A stretch of DNA of 64,000 nt from Duganella sp. (GTDB taxonomy: Bacteria; Pseudomonadota; Gammaproteobacteria; Burkholderiales; Burkholderiaceae_D): contig JAMFSU010000079.1 in assembly GCA_026225475.1 (NCBI GenBank), positions 1 to 64,000 of the forward strand, given 5' to 3'. Under the pieces are notes generated by a model. That model did no database searches. It worked only from the letters and a program-made list of their open reading frames with translations, and had not been told where the DNA came from. This document shows positions 26,971 to 36,500 of the stretch, piece by piece; within the stretch, counting starts at the first letter, position 1, and the number at the start of each line of letters is the position of its first letter. The position numbers and the translations under genes are program-made.

Positions 26971-28482
26971 ATGACAACTGTTAATAATACCGGTGTTTCA
27001 GGACACAACCTACCATCTGGCGACCAGTTGGATGCTTTTGCAGCCAAAGCATTGGTTGCGTCAAAAAAATTCACCAGTTCACCTTTGATGTTCATCAACG
27101 TCGAACAGACCAGTGCCAAGCAAGAAGCAGAGAGCTACCAGTTGTCGGGCCAGCCATTGCTGAGCGAGTTGATGCAAATGTCACCTGAGGCGCGCAAAAA
27201 AGTGTTGGCGTCGCTTGTTAACCTAGAAGCTGCGGCCCCAAATGACGCTCAGTCCCTGGTCGAAGACCTTGCAGATGTCGCCCCGGTCAAGTTTGAAAAA
27301 TCGTCAGAGTCGATTCAGCATTTCATTGATGTTGAAAAACTCTTTGCCAATACAGATGGTGTCGACAACCAAATGTTCGGTCGCCAGTTGCAGGACTTGT
27401 TCAGTAACTTGTTGCCGGAGCATAGCGGCGAAGTGGCGTCTTTAGATCGCATGTCGTTCGCTACCAATACGGCTGACTTTGGCTATCTGAGCGACGCAAT
27501 ATTGCCGGTAGTCCCGCAATATGCCAAGAATCCGGTGCCAAACGTGCAATCGCTAGGCCAGCCATTGCTGGATGCAGTGGTCAACATGTCGCCGGATAAG
27601 CGCAAGGAAGTCGTGTCGATGCTGGATGACCTGGCGTCTGCAAGCAAAGGGACTGAAGTGAGCAAATTGCTCGACGAAAAACTGCCGGAAGTCAAGAATG
27701 AAGCCAGCGGCAAGTACAGTATCGATGCCTTGTTTGAGTTGCTGTATGCCTTGTTGAGAAAGCTGGGCGAGGCCGCGACCGCGCGTAATGTCAATGGCGC
27801 CAAAATGGCGGAGATTGCATTAAAACAGGCGCAAGCTTCCGGCAACAACCTCGTTGGCTCGGCGCAAAGCACTTTTTCGGGCGCATTGCTCAGCGCGGGC
27901 TTGAGCATGGGTATTGCTGCTAGTGGTTTTGGTTTGACGAATAAAGGGAGCAACAGGCAAATTGGCAACCTCAAGTCAAATGGCGCAAATGGGCTTAATC
28001 ACGGTCAGTCCGCAGGTGGCTTGCATACGGCGATGAATAATAACAAAACAGTACTCGGGAAGGAGCCACCTTCGTTGCCGAAGTTAGACAATGACTTTGT
28101 CCCAGGAGGTGCTGGTCTAGAGGTGTCACAAAGAACGGTTACGGGTGTCGGAAATCAGTCGCAGTTAATGCATGGAGCACAGAACACTGACCAGTTACAA
28201 CATGTGATGTATCAACAAAGCGGCTTTGCTGTGTCAAGCATGGCGATGCCAATCGGTCAAGTAGCCGCATCCGGCTTCAATATACACGGTGCCGAGCAAC
28301 AAGCCAGCGCCAAGGTCAATGATTCGCATCAAGAGGTTGCGTCGAGTATGCAGCGTAGCGAAGAGCAGGGCGGTCAACATGTAATTGATATGATCGCTAA
28401 GCTATTCGCGCTGATTATTCAAAGCGGCCAGGAGGCCAACCAAAATGTGGGCGAACTTTCACTGGCAATCAAGAAGGCCTGA
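26971..28482 (+). CDS. sipC: T3SS translocator SipC/IpaC/BipC-like, with internal duplication
   Basis: 503 residues, longer than SipC (409). One hydrophobic region lies near 293-320. The C-terminal part is Asn/Gln/Gly-rich. Two copies of a segment of about 50 residues are visible, at 60-110 and 196-246: GQPLLSELMQMSPEARKKVL and GQPLLDAVVNMSPDKRKEVV start them, followed by similar helical stretches. It is the second pore translocator and in Salmonella also nucleates actin. A ribosome-binding site (GAAAGGA) is present. Confidence 0.85.
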   Translation: MTTVNNTGVSGHNLPSGDQLDAFAAKALVASKKFTSSPLMFINVEQTSAKQEAESYQLSGQPLLSELMQMSPEARKKVLASLVNLEAAAPNDAQSLVEDLADVAPVKFEKSSESIQHFIDVEKLFANTDGVDNQMFGRQLQDLFSNLLPEHSGEVASLDRMSFATNTADFGYLSDAILPVVPQYAKNPVPNVQSLGQPLLDAVVNMSPDKRKEVVSMLDDLASASKGTEVSKLLDEKLPEVKNEASGKYSIDALFELLYALLRKLGEAATARNVNGAKMAEIALKQAQASGNNLVGSAQSTFSGALLSAGLSMGIAASGFGLTNKGSNRQIGNLKSNGANGLNHGQSAGGLHTAMNNNKTVLGKEPPSLPKLDNDFVPGGAGLEVSQRTVTGVGNQSQLMHGAQNTDQLQHVMYQQSGFAVSSMAMPIGQVAASGFNIHGAEQQASAKVNDSHQEVASSMQRSEEQGGQHVIDMIAKLFALIIQSGQEANQNVGELSLAIKKA

Positions 28483-28611
28483 TAGAAGTTCTACCAACGT
28501 AAGTCGCTGATTGCCGTTGTCGAAAAGGGATCGACCGAACGATGATGGCAATCAAGCGAACAAATAAACTTTTTTGGCGTCTTACGGCGCTTAGGCTTAT
28601 CGCTCACTGCT

Positions 28612-29946
28612 ATGCTATCTATTGTTAACAACACGACCTCTAACGGAATACCATCTGTTCTTAATCGCGGTGCCGATGCGAATCCGGTAAATGGCACCCA
28701 TGCTGGATTCACACCCGCGGGAATAGATAAGGGGTATCGAAGCGCGACTGAAGCTGCAACGCCAGAAGTGGCGACATCCAATGATTGGCATGACGCGGAT
28801 CGGAAGCCGCTTGCAAAAAATGGCACAGCGCTGGAGCCAGTAGTTTCCGGGATAAAGCAAAGTGCGTTGCGGCTTCAGGAGGCGTTGAGTGATGTCAGGG
28901 ATAGGCTTCAGTGCTCGCATCATCTATCGGCATACGAACACTATGCGACTGCTACCAACGGCGTCGTCGAACAACTCAAAAAAAACGGCAAAGGCTTGTC
29001 CTCCGATTGCGAGCAAATCAATTCACTGCGCGATGCCCATGCTGCGTTGCAGATCAGTGCGTTTCTCGAGGCGGACGATGCTGGCATCGAGGGAAAACTT
29101 AAGAAGTTGATGGAGTTCAACGGTGCCGCATTTGATATCAGTGCCGTTCTTGATCAGACCGGCGAGGGATTACTTCAACGTCGGCGCATTGATGCGCAGG
29201 GGCTGGATTCTGCCACCACATCTGAAGTATTGGACGCAGATATTGGTGCAGCAGTAAAAGGTCGGCAGATCGATCCGGTAGTCACGGCAGAACTGCTATC
29301 AGCAAAGGCGATCACCACGGGCCAGGGCAATCTAGCCGATATTTGGGCTCAGCTCTCTGGCATGATTGATGAGACCAAGAAGGCCAATCTCGATGACTAT
29401 GCCTCTGCGGTTGATCGTTACACCAGCATGTATCAATCGATTTCGGATATTTTGACCGCATTGAGTAGCTGGGTGACTGCCGAGGGCAGCGACAAGATGA
29501 AAGTCAATTTCAAGGAGATTAAAAAGACCTTGGAAAGTCTTTTGAAAAAATACGATCCCCCAGGTACGGATCAAATCATCGCTGGTACTCCTACGAAAGG
29601 TCTGACCAAGGCGGACGCAGAGGCAATCTGCGAAAAATTGGGTTTGGATCTCAAATGCTGCTACAAAAATCCCGATGGCACGTATTGTGTCATTCCTGAT
29701 TTGAGCCAGATCCATACGATGGTGAATAACTTACCCGGTGATAGCGATAACTATGAAATTTCAGTGGTCTCTTATAACGCCTGGAAGTCGGGATTTGACG
29801 CACAAGTCAATCGTATCGAAGAAGCCTTACAAACGCGCGGCCAAAAATATGGCAATAGTTTCAGTCGCTTTGAAAATTTTCACAAGACCATCAGTTCGAT
29901 CATACAAGCAATGGCAGACATGCTAGCCAAGTTCTTGCAGTTTTAA
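28612..29946 (+). CDS. sipD: Needle-tip protein SipD/IpaD/BipD-like
   Basis: 444 residues, longer than SipD (343) or BipD (310). The C-terminal segment SYNAWKSGFDAQVNRIEEAL ... FENFHKTISSIIQAMADMLAKFLQF fits the C-terminal helix of tip proteins, and an N-terminal helical-hairpin region precedes the coiled coil. It should cap the needle and control translocator insertion. It is preceded by a gap of 129 bases and lacks an obvious ribosome-binding site, so the start is less certain. The extra length is in the N-terminal half. Confidence 0.82.
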   Translation: MLSIVNNTTSNGIPSVLNRGADANPVNGTHAGFTPAGIDKGYRSATEAATPEVATSNDWHDADRKPLAKNGTALEPVVSGIKQSALRLQEALSDVRDRLQCSHHLSAYEHYATATNGVVEQLKKNGKGLSSDCEQINSLRDAHAALQISAFLEADDAGIEGKLKKLMEFNGAAFDISAVLDQTGEGLLQRRRIDAQGLDSATTSEVLDADIGAAVKGRQIDPVVTAELLSAKAITTGQGNLADIWAQLSGMIDETKKANLDDYASAVDRYTSMYQSISDILTALSSWVTAEGSDKMKVNFKEIKKTLESLLKKYDPPGTDQIIAGTPTKGLTKADAEAICEKLGLDLKCCYKNPDGTYCVIPDLSQIHTMVNNLPGDSDNYEISVVSYNAWKSGFDAQVNRIEEALQTRGQKYGNSFSRFENFHKTISSIIQAMADMLAKFLQF

Positions 29947-29966
29947 ATTTGAAGGAGTCTATTGTT

Positions 29967-30866
29967 ATGTCAGGCGTAGCTGCACTAGATCCGGGAGTAA
30001 ATCACGTATATCCCGTTACTCAACATGAGCAAAAGAAGCCATCCCTTTTCTCACGGTTGTTTTGTTGCGGAAGACCATCTGAAAAAAGACCGCTCAGTGT
30101 CCCGTCAGCGTCGGATCACAGGCAAGCGTGGTCCTCCGATGAAGGACTCTTGGAAAATCCGTATGTATTGAAACTGCCTGAAAAGCCAATTTCCCCAGGA
30201 GCGAAATTTACGCATGGCTACCAGCTAGATGAGCGAAAGATGGTCGAGATGCTCAACGATCTGTTCCGTTTCGCTAAACATCGAAAAAGAACAACCGATA
30301 TCTATAAGGATTTTAAGTCAGGTGACGTTGCGCGCTCTCAGCTGACAGATGTAGCGATTGTATTGTCGCTGTTGCGGACCAACGGTGCTAAATCTGAGGA
30401 ATGTGATCGAATCGCCAAGGAACTATGTCGATTGCTTAATAAAGATAAATTGGAAAATATGGAATCCGGATTTGTGGTTTTTTCTTACAAAAATCACTAT
30501 GTTGAAATAGAAAAAATTAAAGATGAAATGATGAGAATGTGGCACGGTTTGCCGAACAAAAAAGACGTGTTTGATAGATTGTTTGAGGAAGATATATTTC
30601 CTACGATACAACTCGTTACAGAGGCTTGTTCAGGGCCTGTTGAGGCTGAAAGATGGGCTCACGCTAAGCCTTTGTATGCAGCGGGTTTATTTGCTCGAGT
30701 TGAAGAATATCTCGTGTTATACAAATACAAGTCTATAACGCAGGTGAAATTGAGGGAATTGGCCAACCAATGGCGCATTTCTGCAAGCGTAGTAGCGTAT
30801 GTAGCTACGGTTATACGTAACCCTTCAATCAGCCCGACGACCAAAGCAGAAAACATATTGCCATAG
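29967..30866 (+). CDS. Candidate T3SS effector, short paralogue of the SipA-like protein
   Basis: 299 residues from ATG 29967 (GAAGGAG upstream). No known enzyme motif is recognised. Residues about 128-290 resemble residues about 140-300 of the next protein: VLSLL, ELCRLLNKD, SGFVV, VEIEKIKDEM, GLPNKKDVF and the W-rISasvv end align in order. An N-terminal SLFSRLFCCGRPS segment with adjacent cysteines (33-34) could be lipidated in a host cell (speculative). Secretion is inferred from position between sipD and iacP, and InvB is a possible chaperone. It uses more AT-rich codons than the apparatus genes. Confidence 0.6.
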   Translation: MSGVAALDPGVNHVYPVTQHEQKKPSLFSRLFCCGRPSEKRPLSVPSASDHRQAWSSDEGLLENPYVLKLPEKPISPGAKFTHGYQLDERKMVEMLNDLFRFAKHRKRTTDIYKDFKSGDVARSQLTDVAIVLSLLRTNGAKSEECDRIAKELCRLLNKDKLENMESGFVVFSYKNHYVEIEKIKDEMMRMWHGLPNKKDVFDRLFEEDIFPTIQLVTEACSGPVEAERWAHAKPLYAAGLFARVEEYLVLYKYKSITQVKLRELANQWRISASVVAYVATVIRNPSISPTTKAENILP

Positions 30867-30966
30867 TTCAGGATTGCAACATCTCGTATGGCGATCAATT
30901 TGTCAATGTGGGCGATGCTTGGCATGCAATAAACTAAAAATTAGCAATTTACTTAGAAAGGTTTCT

Positions 30967-33036
30967 ATGACTCATGCTATTGCAGTTAATCAGGGTGTGA
31001 CAGGAGCGAATTCTCCAAATGCCATGATTGAAAGAGATAGTCACGGGAAAAGGGGGGATTCAATTGCAAAAGTGCAATCATCTCCGAAAGTATTTTCGCC
31101 AGACGTAAATAATACCAAAATCGTTTTTGAAAAAAATGTCCCGCAGCAAAAAAATTGCGAACAGACAGCGGATTATTTCAAGGATTTTTCCGAAACGGGG
31201 GAAAGGATACTCAACGAACATGGGCCGGTCGAAAGCCGCATCTGTGAGTTAGCATTCGATCTGGAAACTGGGTTGCAAGAGCAGTTACGCAAACAGGTAT
31301 TTGACTGTGCAACTGATCCGAATAAGGTTGCAGCCCACTATGCAGGTCTGTCGGCGACTATAGCAGCGAAGCAGAAATTCGGCGATGTCATTGCTGTTTT
31401 GTCGCTATTCAAAGCCGATGGTGGCGATCCCGAGAAGTATGCTGCCCATGGACGCGCGCTCTGCAAGTTACTTATAAAGGATGGGCTGGGTAATGATTCT
31501 GGCTTTGTAGTACAGCATGTGAACAATTGCTATTACGATGTCGAAAAGCTGAAAGACAAAATTCTTAAAGATTATTTAGGGTTGGAAAATAGAAGAGACG
31601 TTTTTGTTGCTGTGAACCAGGATCATTTGGTGCCGATCCTGCGCGCTAAAGTCGAGGGCATGGGGCTGGGGCTAATGTACTCTCAAAAAGCATGGGACCA
31701 AATTGGCGTGGCTGGTGCGCATATTGCAGAATATAAAAGAACGGCAATTTTCAATATGCTTCATGAGGCACAGCGTGGGACTACGACGAAACCATTGTGG
31801 AATCAAATAACTACCCAGTGGAACATCAGCGTAGGGACTGCCGAAATGCTGGAGGCAATGAAAATAGGGAAAGACGGCGCAAGGGAACCTCGGGCTGAAT
31901 CTCAGACAACTGATGCAGCGGTACCACCAAATGAGAAACCTCCTGCCGGCGAGAACGGTACATTTGTACACACTGTCACCGACCCCAACGGTAAAACAGG
32001 TAACATCCACATCACGCTCAATAATAATTTTGGCAAAAATGCCACCGATGGTTCGACGTCAACGACCGAAAGCTCAAACACGTCGCGTCGTGAACGTACT
32101 AGTTCCACCAGTTCTGAAACGTCGACCGGATATACGTCCGGATCATCCGACGATATTGACGGAGTGCGTCGATCGAAGTCCACGGTTACGGCGACGTCTT
32201 CTGATGACGATGGGGACGATTCTGGATCAGATCATCAGTTCTCCACGCCTCCTGCGCAAAAACGGACGTTTGCCGATGCGTCTACGCAAACCGATGAACG
32301 CAAAGCGCCTTTTTATGAGGAAGTTGAAAAAAAATTAACGCCAGTTAAAGAAATCAAGATTGCACAATTAATACAGTCGCCAAATAGCGATGTTGCCCGA
32401 TTGGTACAAACGCCGGAAGCAAGCTTCGATGGTCATGACGACTGGATTCAACATGACGCCATTGCGGTGAAGATCATGCCGGAGCAACAAGCACAGTTCG
32501 CTGATTTGATCAGTTCGCCAGTCATTAACCTTGAAAGGGCGGTGCAAACACCAGCCTCAAGCAATGGCAACAATGTATCAGGTAAAAACGATTCGGAGGG
32601 TGTACCGAATCAGCTTTCGTCGCTCATCACGGCAAGCGATGATGGCGTGGTAAGAGCGAAGATTCGGCTCGACCGTAGTTCTCTGGCAGTCATCAACGAG
32701 TCACCTGAAGATACTTCTTCCTCGATTGCCGCTCTTCGCCCGATTAAAGGTAACAGGCAATCCGATCAGGTTGACGGCAGCGCAACACGGAAATCAGCTG
32801 TAGACATGATCAAGGTGGATGATCTCGCCACGTCGGTTACCGACCGGATGAAACGCTTCGGCCAGAACGATGGCCAGACCCACAAATATAAATATCCGAA
32901 GCTTGATGATTCGAACAGAGTGCGAGGGCGTAAAGTTGTTCAGGCTGGTAACGGATTTTCGAACACTGAAGCGCCAAAGCAGATTGGACCAAGTAGTCAT
33001 TTCGGCGGGTTCGGCACATCCTCCGAGGTAAAATGA
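30967..33036 (+). CDS. Candidate T3SS effector in the sipA/bapA position
   Basis: 689 residues, close to SipA (684), in the sipA position between sipD and iacP. Residues about 60-300 are helical and contain a short resemblance to the InvB-binding domain of SipA (LIKDGLGNDSGF against IIKDGLKEKSAF, from memory). Then comes a Ser/Thr/Asn-rich acidic linker (about 330-430) with SSDD runs. The C-terminal third carries imperfect repeats: QLIQSPNSDVARLVQTPEAS (about 464) and DLISSPVINLERAVQTPASS (about 512). The actin-binding C-terminal domain of SipA is not recognised. The stop overlaps iacP. Confidence 0.6.
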   Translation: MTHAIAVNQGVTGANSPNAMIERDSHGKRGDSIAKVQSSPKVFSPDVNNTKIVFEKNVPQQKNCEQTADYFKDFSETGERILNEHGPVESRICELAFDLETGLQEQLRKQVFDCATDPNKVAAHYAGLSATIAAKQKFGDVIAVLSLFKADGGDPEKYAAHGRALCKLLIKDGLGNDSGFVVQHVNNCYYDVEKLKDKILKDYLGLENRRDVFVAVNQDHLVPILRAKVEGMGLGLMYSQKAWDQIGVAGAHIAEYKRTAIFNMLHEAQRGTTTKPLWNQITTQWNISVGTAEMLEAMKIGKDGAREPRAESQTTDAAVPPNEKPPAGENGTFVHTVTDPNGKTGNIHITLNNNFGKNATDGSTSTTESSNTSRRERTSSTSSETSTGYTSGSSDDIDGVRRSKSTVTATSSDDDGDDSGSDHQFSTPPAQKRTFADASTQTDERKAPFYEEVEKKLTPVKEIKIAQLIQSPNSDVARLVQTPEASFDGHDDWIQHDAIAVKIMPEQQAQFADLISSPVINLERAVQTPASSNGNNVSGKNDSEGVPNQLSSLITASDDGVVRAKIRLDRSSLAVINESPEDTSSSIAALRPIKGNRQSDQVDGSATRKSAVDMIKVDDLATSVTDRMKRFGQNDGQTHKYKYPKLDDSNRVRGRKVVQAGNGFSNTEAPKQIGPSSHFGGFGTSSEVK

Positions 33037-33326
33037 GTGACTGTTCAACATCAACGGATATCGGAGTCAACTGTATAGGGGCAGGTATTCGCGTTCAAGT
33101 GTACGCTTATCTTGTCGACTATTTCATGGCTGATGTTGAATTGGATGAGGCGACTTTGCTAGTCGATGATTTAGGTGCCGACTCGCTCGACTTGCTGCAT
33201 GTGGTGCAAGCGTTTAACGATATGTTTTGCATCGACATTGATGCTGATTTGTTGCCGCGCATGTTGACAGTGGGCGGCGTTTGCGAAGTGGTTGAACTCA
33301 AATTGCAATGTCGTTCAATTCATTAG
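33033..33326 (+). CDS. iacP: Acyl carrier protein, IacP/BapB-like
   Basis: 97 residues with the phosphopantetheine site DDLGADSLDLLHV (Ser51). A dedicated acyl carrier protein after sipA is typical of SPI-1-type systems; IacP aids secretion of translocators and effectors, though its acyl chemistry is not settled. It overlaps the upstream stop (ATGA) and the following small gene by 19 bases. It is longer than IacP (about 82) at the N-terminus. Confidence 0.88.
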   Translation: MSDCSTSTDIGVNCIGAGIRVQVYAYLVDYFMADVELDEATLLVDDLGADSLDLLHVVQAFNDMFCIDIDADLLPRMLTVGGVCEVVELKLQCRSIH

Positions 33327-33523
33327 CGCCAGAGTGTCATCCGCGGGAAGATTTTTTCGCACGGTTGCAGCTTGCAACGATCGAGTTTGATAGCGTCGCT
33401 TGGTCGCCATCGAACTCGACTGGTCGCCGTCAACGACACCAGTCAACCAAAGGTATGGCTTGGGTGTGTGCTGGTCGTACCAGTGACGTCAAGGAAGTTT
33501 GTACGTGCCATGAATTGCAATGA
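33308..33523 (+). CDS. Small unknown protein between iacP and the sensor kinase
   Basis: I do not recognise this 71-residue frame. It overlaps iacP by 19 bases and its TGA overlaps the kinase ATG (ATGA), so translation through it would couple the two genes. Composition is Ser/Arg/Cys-mixed with no clear fold, and it is far too short for the effector chaperone SicP found here in Salmonella. It may be only a coupling frame or a decayed gene. Confidence 0.4.
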   Translation: MSFNSLAPECHPREDFFARLQLATIEFDSVAWSPSNSTGRRQRHQSTKGMAWVCAGRTSDVKEVCTCHELQ

Positions 33524-36500
33524 CGGTTAAATCGACGTCGAGAAATTCCCGCGAAATTCAGCTGTTGCGCCGCTATCAGCGTGGATTATTGTTCGGTGGT
33601 GGCGCAATTTTATCGTTTGCACTGCTATGTTGTGCCTGCGTGTCGATCTGGATGGATATCCAAAGCTATCTTGCCGAAGGGCGCGCGCGCTATGTCACCA
33701 CGAAGGCGTTGGTGACGCAAGAATTGGAGAAAAAACAGGCCGCAATGCAACGCGGTGTTGTGTATGCCGAGCTGCTTTGGCGCGGCATCGGATTGCAACA
33801 TAATGTTGATGACTTCCAGCATGGCCGCTTGCTGCTGGAGGCCAGTCCTAGTGCCGCATCGCAATTATTGCTAGCGACCGTGACATCACAGCGGCGACCA
33901 CAAAATTATGCACGCCTGCTTGGTTTCAGCGAGGCCTTGGCCTCGTCGTTATATACCGGGATGGGCGATGGAATCGACTCATACCTTGGTTTTTTTTACA
34001 ACCCAGAACACTCCTACCTATCGATTGCAGCGCCATCTCACTTGCGTGCGTCGTTGGATCAAATCTCTGCGGATAACATCCCCAGCTTGATTGGTCGTAT
34101 TGCTCCCGATATAGGAGACCTCAACAATGCGACGTTTCTGTCCGCACTACGAAAACGTCGTCAGGTATTCTGGCAATCACCCGCACTGGATCCCCTGACC
34201 GGCGAAACCGTCATGCAAGTCGCTACAGTGGCATTTGACGGGGATCGGCCATTCGCCGTGTTTGTCAGCAACATTGAATTTGATGCGCTTTATAAATGGT
34301 TGCGCAGGGCTAGTTATGGCGGCAATTTCATGGTCATCGGTAACAATGGCGAATTGATCTTGAACAGTTGGGACCACGAGGTCATCGACCCGGAATTAAC
34401 AGAAAAAGTGCTCAAGTCGGGAATATGGAAAGAAAATCTCGAATCCTCCAAACATGTATTTCGTGACGGTATATTTTCATTCAGTGAGCCGCTTGGTAAT
34501 ACCGGTTGGGTATTCGCCTACGCGCATTCCTGGAAAACCATTTTCGCAGCACGTGGTAGCTTCATGCTGGCCTATGCGGTAGGTACCTTGTTACTGCTTG
34601 GCTTGCTGTGGACGCTTATTTTTCTCTGTCTGATTAAGATATTGAACCCTTTGTTGCGGCGGGCACAACAGGTGTTCGATAGCGAACAATTCAATCGCAC
34701 CATGATTGCGACGGTGCCGAACGGCATTTGTCTGATCTCTGTGCGGACCGGGAAAGTATTGTTGAAAAATGACGTGATGCGGCGTTATGACAGTCAAGAT
34801 GAGCCTCTGCATAAACGCTTGTTGCATTTGTGGTTAAGAAAAGAATTTCATGCAGAGATGTCCGATGTCGAGGGCCTGCCAGGCCGCGTACATGAGTTGA
34901 GTGTGGTCACGCCAGAGCAGGATTGTCGATCACTGCTGGTAATGCTGGTGGATACAAATTATCTTGGCGAGCAGATGCTTCTCTGTAGTTTGTCCGACAT
35001 CACAGAGCGCAAGTGTCTGGAGCGTCGCTTGCGCCAGGCGCGGTCCAGCGCAGAGAGGGCAAATCAGGCGAAATCGGCGTTTCTTGCCGCCATGAGTCAC
35101 GAAATTAGAACGCCACTCAATGGGATCCTTGGTAACTTGGAGCTGCTTTCTTATACTGCGTTATCGGAGATGCAGCAGGATCGTTTGCAAACGGTGATGC
35201 ATTCCTCGCGCGGATTACTTGACATCATCAATGATGTATTGGACTTTTCCAAGATTGAGTCTGGTTTGATGCAGCTTGAAAAAATTCCTTTCGATGTAAT
35301 TGATCTGGTAGAACAAGCGCTTTCCATATTTCTGCCCCTGGCTGATCAAAAGGGGATCGATCTTTACTACCGCATTTCACCTAAACTACCGCGTTGGTTT
35401 CTTGGCGATCCAACCCGCTTTCGCCAGATTGTCGTGAATCTGCTCAGCAATGCAGTCAAGTTTACAGCCTGCGGAAAAGTCACTATTTCGATCGAGTTCA
35501 CAAGTCAGTGCGAGGCGGGGCAGGCACAATTGATATTACGTGTCGCCGATACTGGCATTGGCATTCCTGCTGAGCGCCGCGAGCAATTGTTTCGGCCATA
35601 TGTACAAGGCGATGTCTCCGTGGCGCGTCAATACGGCGGCAGCGGACTTGGGCTATCGCTTTGCCTTCGACTGACGCAACTCATGGCTGGGAGTATTACG
35701 CTGGAGAGTACCGTTGGGAAGGGCACAGAATTTATTGTGGTGCTGCCATTGGAGCCGATTGAGGAAAGTTCACCTATTGATATGCCTCCGGGGGTGATTT
35801 CGGTGTTATGTGAAGTCGAAGAATGGCGCATTCACCTAGCAGAGCATTTGCACGCCTGGGGCTTGAAAATACGTGCGCTGACGAGCCTTGAGCATCAACT
35901 CCAAGATATCGGGATAGTCCTGTTGTTCGGCGCAAAACGCGGTTGGAGCTTAGCGTCAGAAAAATTGATCGCCGCGCATAACATGCAGGTAATTGACGGT
36001 CGAGAAAACGGACCGCGTTTTCCTCTGGAAAATGGGGGGCGTATTTTGTTGTCCTGTTATTCGCTTTACGGATTGCGACGAGCGCTGATGATGGCCTTGA
36101 CCGCTGCTGATGCAGCGCCAGAAAATACGCTCGCGCGGGTGTGTCTTCTTTCGGCTAGCCCAGCGCCAGAAGAGCAGAAGGTTGTCCGCGTGTTAGCAGT
36201 GGAGGATCACGCCGTGAGTCGGGAGCTAATCGGTGAGCAGCTTGGTTTGCTTGGCTATACGGTCAGTCTGTCTGCCCATGTAGGCGAGGCATTGCAGTTA
36301 TACGTTGCAGGTCATTTCGATATCGTACTGACCGATTTGTCGATGCCCGGAATTGGTGGTCTGATGTTTGCGCGGATGTTGCGAGAACAGGGTTGTAAGT
36401 TGCCAATCGTCGCCATTACCGCTAGTGCTTCGAAGGAAGAGCGCCAGCATTGTCGTGACGCGGGTATCGACGATGTATTACTCAAACCAATGATGCTGAG

